Assembly (NCBI RefSeq): GCF_029962835.1
Contig: NC_080582.1
Coordinates: forward strand, 16,500,032-16,564,031
Direction: 5' to 3'
DNA from: Magnolia sinica
Lineage: Eukaryota; Streptophyta; Magnoliopsida; Magnoliales; Magnoliaceae
Length of the DNA: 64,000 nt
Each line of letters opens with the position of its first letter. Within the stretch, counting starts at the first letter, position 1. The notes below the pieces were generated by a model, which was given only the letters and a program-made list of their open reading frames with translations, searched no databases and had not been told where the DNA came from. A program made the position numbers and the translations under genes. This document shows, piece by piece, positions 55,811 to 64,000 of this stretch.

Positions 55811-57640
55811 TGTATTTTAGGTTTTCATTACATCAACTTGTGTACATTCATTCAATCACATCTCTTTTTTTGACTCTCATTCCATAATATTCATTATCAC
55901 AAAATAAACTCGAAATAATCAAACTATGTCCACTCATTTAGGACTTTATTTAATTAAAATAATCAATCATGATTCAACAAAGTCATAACTATAAAGAATT
56001 ATCAAATTTAGTCCAAACAACAAGAATTATAATGAATGAAAACTGAATCTCCTAATAAATTAGTAGCCAGAATAAATCAGCTATCTAGTGTGGTGAGCTC
56101 GTCTTCTGCCAAATACGTCTACTGGTCTTGAGCCTCTTTCACCAGCCCAGCCTCATTTGCTTGTAGTTGGTTCAGGTTCCTGTCTCATTTGCCTTTATAT
56201 GGTCGTCCATCCAGAATGTTAGCTGGGCAGGCTAGTGACTGAATACATCATAATTCATATATAGAACAACATAAGATAGTACAATCAAAATGCAATGGTA
56301 TATATGCAAGCATGAGCATGCATGCAAGGATGTTATGAGATGCATGTCAAGTGAGATGATTGTCCACTTGTTTGGGTTTGATATCCGTCAAACTGAAATT
56401 GTACCCCCAAACATCTATCGTTGGTAGGCATGGACAATACTTATCTACTCTGTGAGTAGGCTTCCACTTACATGTGCATTTGACAACAAATCTACCAAGC
56501 GTAACCATCCAAGGAGATCCCCAAAAACTGAGGAACGAGGTGTGCATGCATTCGAGATGAATGCATGTAGTTTATGTTCAATGTTTATGTATTAAAATGT
56601 ATAGTCAACAGATACATCTCTCTCTAGAAGGAATGACAAGTCCATAATATCAATGATTGGCATATTCACATACTCAATATACATCGAAAATGTTTTAGGA
56701 CATGTATCAAAACACAAGAATCATATTAAAACAATAATTATAATTTGGCAACCATATCAATCATAATAATTACATCATCTATCTTAATCGCTTAGGTATG
56801 AGACATGCTAGATTCACTCACCTGTATATGGTAAAGTCGAATCCTTCGAATGGTCGGACGCTATGGAATTTAAACTTCGAATTCCTATTAAGATGATTTG
56901 ATATGCTATAATTCAATCAAATTATCCAAACAAGTGGGATCTACCTTTAATCAGAACAAGATGACCCAACATGATCACTTAATGGTCTCTTCATAAATTT
57001 ATTTGAAAGTCAAAATAGGGGACTATTGATCGATGCCATCAATTGATCGAGCCTGCTCGATGCCCTTCGATCGATCGTCTGCTCGATCAACCAAGGATCG
57101 ATGAAATTCATATAAATGGTTTGAGTCTCTTCCACACTTTTGGCCACCTTCGATAGATCGAACCTTGCCCATTACTCGATCGAACTTGGTCGGATTTAAA
57201 TTAGTTGCCCACTGGACAAAATTGATCAAATTTAATCGATCGAGATTGCTCAAGGCCCTTCTCGATCTCTATTTCAATCACAACAGGTGATGGATTGTGG
57301 TTTTTCATTTCTGGACAAAATTTGATCTTTTTGATCGATCGATCGAAGTCCATCGAATTTTGTTTTCATCTTTAACCATTTTTTTAGAATTTTAGGTTTT
57401 CTCATTCTTTTTCTTAGTTTTATGACTTTAATTGATTCTAAGATTTGGGTTCAACCCATTTAATGGTTTTTCTCATCATCAAAATTGGATTAACTAAAGG
57501 ATAACTCGGATCCATAATACTCGGAATCTAAGTTGTTGATAAAAACCTATTTTCAGCAAAGTCTATCATCATTTTTACAACTCATGGATTTCTGTGGGAA
57601 ATCCATTAGTCGGATTAGCCTAGGATTTGAGGCCCTAACA
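55811..57640 (-). repeat. 3' LTR of the reverse-strand gypsy element (about 1.83 kb)
   Basis: On the reverse strand this runs from TGTTAGGGCCTC to CCTAAAATACA, with loosely inverted ends. U3 (57024-57360) is rich in GATCGATCGATCG-type palindromes. The lower boundary rests on the terminal dinucleotide and could shift by tens of bases. The 76-codon reverse frame at 57023-57253 comes from this repeat sequence. Confidence 0.55.
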
Positions 57641-57725
57641 TTATTTGACCTTAAGATCATTTTTTTAAGTTGTTGATAAAAACTAATTCTAATACTAATT
57701 AATCTCAGAAAAATACAATTGTAGT

Positions 57726-59134
57726 CCTCGACAACGGCGCCAAAAACTTGTTCATAACCCGAAGTGCAAGGTCGCGATGTAGTAATAACTTAGTGAGACT
57801 GAGGTCGAATCCACAGGGACTAAACTTGTACTTATTCTAAAAATAATTATAACTTAGAACTAAAACAATATCTAAACTAAAATCTGGAATAAAAGAGAGT
57901 AATTGTGAATAAAGTGTCAATAATCAAAAGGAAACTAGAGCACCAAGGATCCACTTGTAGCTATCAAGATGCTACCTTACTTGATTCAAGAAAGACAACA
58001 AGAATTGGAGTCCTATCCTATCTAATTGGAAAATGAAGCAATTAAACCAAATTTGAACTTTCTGTTGATCTAGTCCTCACATGAAGCATTATTGTGATGA
58101 TTGAAAGAGAATTCATGCATCCACCATGCCCAGGAGACGATAAGGAATCATGAGTTTCACCAATCTCACAATCTCAAAACAGGAAAAGAAGACATTCAAA
58201 ACTATTACAGCATCTATTGTAATTTGAGTCACAGTAAACCATAGAAAATTGAAAATATTCTTTAAAATTAAACTAAAAATCAATGAAGTTCAACATAAAC
58301 AAGAATAAAAGCAAGATAATCATCTTAAATCGCTACAAGCTTCACCTCTTAGCCCTGGGTAAGAGGTTTAGTTAACCATAGGCATGATTGAAACTAAAAC
58401 CCTTAAAAAAAAACATTAAAACTAAATAAGAAAAGAAGAAAAACTTTTGGGAGGCTGCTCGACCCTTTAGATCTACTCCTCGTAACCTAATTCATGTTTA
58501 GAACTCCTCAGAGAACCCATATTTATAGCCTTAGTCTGACCATCTTTGGAAACCGCTTCAAATTTACGCACTCTGCGTAACGCCTTCGCTGTCATCAAGC
58601 GTAAATCGAAACCGAAAGTTACGCCTTTTTCACACTGCGTAACGCATTTCGCATTGCGTAACTTTCCATGTCATCGAACACACCTTCGATGTCATCGAAC
58701 AACCCTTTGATGTCATCGAAGAGTTCTTCGAGTGATTGAAAAAGTGTCCAGATTGCTCCATCGAGTTGCTCCAAAAAAATTTTAAATTCTCGATGTCATC
58801 GAACTGCCTTCGATATCATAGAGATGTCTTCGAGCAATGAAACAGGGCTTTGATGTAATTGAAAAATGCATCCAATTTGTCTAGCAACCAAATTTGATTT
58901 TCATGTAATTATTCGAGCAATCAAACAGCCTTTGATGTCATTGAGCATTTACTTCGATGTCATCGAATAGCGCTCGATGTCATCGACAATGACGTTTAGT
59001 TTCTTTGATTTTTCGTATTTTGCACTTTTAACTTCCTTTCTTCTCATTTGGTTTCCTTAGATCTAGGAGTCTTGAAATCTTCAATCTTTATCTCCTAAGA
59101 TCCATCCCTTATCTTGGTGATTCTTGAGCATCAA
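57726..59134 (-). mobile_element. LTR plus primer-binding site of a second gypsy-type element, nested
   Basis: Reverse-strand TGGCGCCGTTGTCGAGG (57742-57726) is a tRNA-Asp-type primer site. It is preceded, after AGTTTT, by an LTR end at 57749 with CCCTGTGGATTCGACCTCAG upstream, typical of Athila/Tat U5. A TATA box TATAAATA lies at 58527-58520. U3 has TTCGATGTCATCGAA-type palindromes (58660-58990). The upper end is uncertain (about 59134). Almost none of its internal region remains, so it is a truncated copy. Confidence 0.65.
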
Positions 59135-59156
59135 ATCGATGCTTTTAATATTATTT

Positions 59157-61700
59157 TCAATCTAAGCTCTCAGATTCACCCCACAATACAAACATGTATA
59201 AAATATACCCATTAAGCATTATCATTTTTATAAAACTAAGATATAAATAGGGAAAACTATGCAATATTTGACACTTAAGAACGGTCTTGGTCTGCAAAAC
59301 ATGCTCCTTTCGATCCAAGATGTGAACCAATTTCAAGATATAGGTTGTATCTTCCTGAAGCTCGAGGTCTTTCCATTCGATATTGTACAAAGTGTCTCTC
59401 TCATATTTCTGTAGCATTGATATGTGGAATACATTATACATACTAGCCAACTAAAGTGACAACTCAAATCGATAGACTATCGCTCCAACTCGTTCTAATA
59501 TCTCGAATGGTCTTATGTATCGAGGGACCAATTTTCCTTTATTTCCAAATCTTATTAATTCCTTCAACAGTGAGACCTTTAGAAACACATGGTCCCCAAC
59601 CCAGAACTCCAAATAATGCCTTCTATTATCCGCATAGTTCTTTTGTTTACTTTGTACTGCTAATAATCACTTCTTGATAATTTCTACCTTTTTTGTAGTC
59701 TCTTGAAAGACATTTGGTCCCGCTAGTCCTTTCTCCCCTACTTCGATCCAATAATTTAGAGCATGACATGGATATCATTAAAGTGCTTCATAAGGAGCCA
59801 TCCCAATACTGGCCCGGTAGCTTTTGTTATATGAGATCTCTGTAAAGGGTAGATTGTCATCCCAACTTCCTTTAATATTTAAGGCACAAGCTTGCAACGG
59901 GTCTTCAAGTATCTGGTTCACACATTTTATTTGCTCAATAAATTGCGGATGATATATTGTAGTATAGCTTAAAGTAGTGCCCATAACTTTCTACAGACTT
60001 GTCCAAAAACATGAAGTGAAATGTGGGTCACAGTCTGATACAATATAGCTTGGTATTACAAGCAATCGTATAACTTCCTTAATTAATATATAACTTGGCA
60101 AGCACATCCATAGAGTAGTTAATATGAATTAGAATAAAATGTACTGACTTTGTCAGTCGATTAACTATTACCTATACTGAATCATGCTTCTTCTGAGTCA
60201 ATGGGAGTGCCACTATAAATCCATCGAAATGTAGTTCGATTTTCATTTTTGTATCTTTAAAGACTGCAAAAGACAAGAGGAGTTTTGATAATCTGGGTTC
60301 ACTTGTTGGTAGGTAAAAACATTGGGATGCATATTTAGCTATCTCTTTCTTCATATTTGGCCAACAAAATAACATGTTTACATTCTGATACATCTTAGTT
60401 ATTCCCAGATGGATTGTAAACATTGATTTGTGTGCTTCCTTTAAAATTTCTTTCCTTAACCTTTAAACATTAGGTATACGCAAACGATCACAATAATGGA
60501 TACCTTTATCTTCCCCAACCTTACATTCTGAATTATCCTTGATCTACTATTTTGCTATCATTTGCGTTAACCATTCGTCACTCCCTTATGCTTATATAAG
60601 TCTCTTCTTTAAGGCCTACTTAATCATTATATTGTCGAGATGAATACGTTTCTCTTATATTTGTAGCTTTACTTCGAATTCTTTCACCAAATTCAACATC
60701 TCACATTCCCTAATCATTACCCTAACTATACCTTACTACTTATATTGCTTCCTGCTCAGAGTGTATGCCACCTAATTTTCTTTGTTAAGGTGATAGGATA
60801 ATTTAAAATCATAATCCTTTAAGAATTCCACTTATCTTCTTTGCCTCATGTTCAAATCCTTTTGCAAGAATAAATATCAGAGGCTCTTATGATTGGTAAA
60901 TAAATCAAAACGCTCACTATATAAATAATGTCACCAGATCTTAAGAGTGAAAACTATGGCTTCTAATTTCAGGTCATGTGTCGGATAATTACGCTAATGA
61001 TTTTTCAATTATTGTGATGCATACGTTACTACTTTATCTTCCTACATTAATACACATCCGAGTCCCAAAATAGATCCATTTGTATAAATGACGTACTTCA
61101 TCCCCCACGAGGAATGGTAATGATAGACATCGAGGTTAATAATTGCATCAACTTAATGAACGCTTCTTCGTGCTTTTTTATTTACTTAAATAATACTCAC
61201 TTATGAGTCAAGCTTGTCAATGATCCCGAGATCTTAAAGAAATCTTTAATGAACCTTTTGTAATATCCATTAAGCTCGAGAAAGCTCCTGATATTAGAGA
61301 CGGTCGTGGGCTTCTCTCACTAAACTACTACCTTAACATTTTGTAGGATTTACTGCGATTATTTCCTTTGCGATTATATGCCTAAGAAATTTCATGCTCT
61401 TTTTTCAAAATTCATACTTTGAGAACTTCGTATATAGTTAGTTATCTTTAGAGTCTGTAGCATCATCCTTAAGTGCTCCTCGTAATCTTCGCTGGTTTTA
61501 GAATATATTAATATATCATCGATGAATTTTATCACAAAATTATCCAAATATGATTGGAATACTCTATTTATCAAATCCATGAATATTGATAGGGCATTGG
61601 TTAGACTGCAAGCAATGACTGTGAAATCATAGTGCCCATAGTTTGTCCTAAAAACCTTCTTATAGATGTCTTATTCCTTAATTCGCAGTTAGTGATATCT
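59157..61700 (-). pseudogene. pol: Gypsy RT, RNase H and integrase, heavily decayed
   Basis: On the reverse strand, from 61580: MDLINRVFQSYLDNFVIKFI and DDILIYSKTSEDYEEHLRMM, with the RT catalytic IDD intact. Then come RNase H remnants with many stops. Integrase zinc-binding and core pieces are HLGITKMYQNVNMLFCWPNM with KKEIAKYASQC (60423-60300) and TTIYHPQFIEQIKCVNQIL with WDDNLPFTEISYNKSYRASI (59984-59790). The C-terminal NVFHISMLQKYERDTLYNIE follows near 59430. None of the open pieces exceeds about 100 codons. Confidence 0.78.
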
Positions 61701-62199
61701 TGACTTCAAGTTAATCTTAGAAAAATAACAAGCTCCTTTCAATTGATCAAATAAAACATCAATGCATAGGAATAGGTACTTATTTTTTATTGTCAAGTCA
61801 TTCAATTGATAATAATCTATGCAAAACTGCATGCTCTCATCCTTCTTCTTTACAAACAACATAAGTGCTCTCCACGGTAACGTGCTAGGCCTAATAAAAT
61901 GCTAGGTCTGATTTAACCTTAACTCTTCAACTCTTCTAATTACTTTTTAAGTTCCTGCAGCTCCACTAGTGGCATACGATAAGGTTGCATCGAAATAGGC
62001 ACGGTTCCTGATACGAGATCAATACTGAAATCCACTTCTCTTCTGGGCAACAATCCAGGTATATCTCGAAAAACTTCGGAGTAGTCTTTCACGATCGGGA
62101 TTATTGAAACATTAACTCTTGTGATTCTTCGTCCTTCAACACAAAATTGAGTTCTATGTGCTCGCTTTTATTCAAACCTCATATTTGAAAATGCTCTCT

Positions 62200-62600
62200 C
62201 TAGAATAGAGAAAATTATTGCCTTGGAATGACAGTCAGTCAGTCTTGGCATGATATGAAGTAAGCCAATCCATTCCTAGGATAACATCATACCCCTTCAT
62301 CTTCATTACTACTAAATCCACCGGCATCGAAACACCTTTGATACTAATTTCATAGAATTTACATATTTTGTTCAAATTGATGTTTTTCCCCATCGGTGAT
62401 TCTACCAAATAAACTAAAGGTTATGGGTTGCATGCCTAATCGTTTAACTACCGTAGTTGTAACAAAAGATAATGAAGTTCCAAAATCAAACAATATGACA
62501 ATCAGTTGATCGAACATGATAATTATACCTTTTATGACATTATTATCCACTTTTGGTTCTTCAGTAGATGTGACGATGTAAACCTTGTCTTGCGTGGTTT
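62200..62600 (-). pseudogene. Gypsy aspartic protease remnant
   Basis: The reverse frame 62550-62359 encodes VILFDFGTSLSFVTTTVVKR and LGMQPI. The active-site triplet DSG reads DFG: the catalytic Asp is kept but the following Ser is Phe. 61700-62200 between this and RT holds stop-ridden sequence. Confidence 0.7.
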
Positions 62601-62829
62601 ATTGTCTGAACATGTGTCCTCCTTGAGAATTCGTAGGTCGTGATGATTGTTGTAGCTGATTCTTCTAATTTTGAGCTGGTCGAGAAGGTGTGGAATGTGA
62701 CGCTTAAGGGTATGAGTGTGGCGGTTTGGACACTTAGAATGATTGTACGGACTGCTTAGTTGGTGCAGGAGATTGTAATCGTGAGGATGAATGTCATAGT
62801 GGTAGAAAATTTCCAATGTCTATAAGTTA

Positions 62830-64000
62830 AGTCATGCAAATCTATAGCTTATGCTCTTACTTCCTGCAATATGTACAATTTTTAGTAAATCGTCATTCCT
62901 GATTATTCAATGTCATGTTGGTCCTTTGCCTCTTCATTAACAGTTGTTGTTGGGTGGGTGTAGTCCTATTCTGATGCTCTCTTATATGGGCACGGGTCCA
63001 CTCACTATCTCTTTTGGCTTGCAGGGCCTTATTAACGATTTCAAAGTACTTTACGATGTCTGCGCAACAAAATTTGGTTCTAATATTTTAATGGAGTCCT
63101 TAAAATTTTATAATCTTATATTCTTCATCTTCCACCACCTTCAAGACATAACAAGATAATTTTGTGAATTTCACCTCATACTAGGCCACTGTCATTGCTC
63201 TTTACTCCAACTTAAAAAATTCAGGCATCTTTTGAATACGATGGGCCTTGGGAAAATACTTCTCGTGGAACTTGCCTCTAAATTTGCTCTACGTCCACAT
63301 ATGTGCTATTGTGACTATTCTTTTTGCTGCTTTCTGTCATATATTTGTTTATCCCTAAAGTACGAATATCACCATCCTGACTATTTAGTTTCCTAAACAG
63401 TCCATTGCTTTGAGAATCTTCTCAACTTACGTTAACCAGTCTTCTGCTATTGTTAGATCGGAAGTGCAATTGAACACTGGTGTTGCAATTTTTTAAACTT
63501 TTTAAGTAGATCCACTTCTGCTTTTTTACGTCTACCTACAGTCGAATGTTACTGACCTTGAGGTGCTATCATATTTTATTGGGCAGTGCATAAGTCTTGT
63601 TATTGCTTCATCATAGCTGCCATCTGAGTAATGACTCCAAATGTAGGGTCCCATGGTTGGGAACTAGACCCTATATGAGTGCACATAATAGTGGGTGTAA
63701 TGGAAGCTGTGCGGTAGGCCCGACACCATCCACGTTTCCCACTTAAGGGGTAGGGTTCTTTGTTTCTTCTCCTTCTTCAATGTTTTCATCTCATTCTCTA
63801 TCTGCCGTTTCAAATTCTAACGGAACATTCGGGTTTATTGTCGGTTCAAGAGGGATAGTGGCAGTAGTCGACATGAATATATCGCGTAAGCTGCGCGTCT
63901 TCTATGGGGCCATCATGTCTTATTAAAAGAAGTAAAGTTTAGTACAAGAATAATCTTGATCGTCCATCTTTGTCCAACGAAGTGTTGCGATATAAAAGAA
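62830..64000 (-). pseudogene. gag: Gypsy Gag remnant, reverse strand
   Basis: Position between protease and the missing 5' LTR implies Gag. Short conceptual pieces such as YVDVEQ.RQVPREVFSQGP (near 63260) fit the capsid LKEKF..KYFP region, but stops occur every 20-40 codons. The forward frame at 62944-63159 is a shadow of this strand. The call rests mainly on context. Confidence 0.45.

Larger units (their letters stand above)
55811..64000 (-). mobile_element. Ty3/gypsy element, reverse strand, right end outside window
   Basis: Gag, protease, RT, integrase and a 3' LTR occur in gypsy order when read from 64000 down. The order RT-INT is diagnostic of gypsy. The 5' LTR lies beyond the right edge. 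Between the end of pol (59157) and the LTR (57640) another LTR has inserted. The type of integrase C-terminus (VFHISMLQKY..., ELQEDTTY) points to a Del/Tekay-like lineage; this is inference. Confidence 0.75.

Noticed and set aside
62944..63159. A forward-strand protein of 71 residues
   Set aside because: It is a shadow of the decayed reverse-strand gypsy gag region and matches nothing.

Overview
This is a repeat-rich, gene-poor stretch of a plant nuclear genome. It holds plant LTR retrotransposons of both superfamilies, a CACTA DNA transposon, LINE, SINE and MITE copies, and fragments of a CC-NB-ARC type disease-resistance gene. One near-palindromic MITE vocabulary recurs (arms carrying GGGCCCACCATGATGTATGTG-like words, 'GGACGG-GTGGAT', 'ATGAGGCAGATCC', 'GGTGTGGTCCACTTGA'). 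From memory this is typical of magnoliid genomes (Magnoliales/Laurales), so a magnoliid is my best guess; that is inference. I see no intact host gene, tRNA, rRNA or CRISPR.

Layout. 1-6940: an Athila/Tat-like Ty3/gypsy element whose 5' LTR runs off the left edge. It keeps gag and protease but has lost nearly all of RT, RNase H and integrase. It sits inside 6941-10638, a decayed Tork/Tnt1-like Ty1/copia element. 10639-23330: resistance-gene copy A (promoter, 5' UTR exon, long intron, NB-ARC exon). Its coding exon is split by a 7.49 kb CACTA transposon (15411-22899) that carries host gene fragments. 24.6-25.4 kb: RNase H remnant and a TA tract. 25560-33923: duplicated segment B, split by a complete but inactive copia element (27865-32994, target duplication CACTA). 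33924-37700: a truncated reverse-strand copia element and two LINE fragments. 37796-44690: copy C of the resistance-gene unit, holding a hAT MITE and a solo LTR. 44950-48415: a cluster of fold-back MITEs, including a tandem array. 49050-52330: segment D, with a tRNA-derived SINE. 52460-55800: more MITEs. 55811-64000: a reverse-strand gypsy element with another LTR nested in it.

The four segments A-D share a TATA box, a short 5' leader and a GT splice donor. A pairs with C and B pairs with D, which suggests duplication of an A-B block into C-D followed by independent insertions. Because each insertion is absent from at least one paralogous segment, the window holds natural empty sites that fix several element boundaries to the base.

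Most elements show decay rich in C-to-T and G-to-A changes. Conserved Gln, Trp and Arg codons have become stops, and a catalytic Asp has become Asn in one protease and two reverse transcriptases. I found no convincing new enzyme system. The strongest signals are the CACTA element with captured exons and its paralogous empty site, the gag-protease deletion derivative, the shared loss of the P-loop in both resistance-gene copies, and the recurring TCGA-centred palindromes in the LTRs of unrelated elements.
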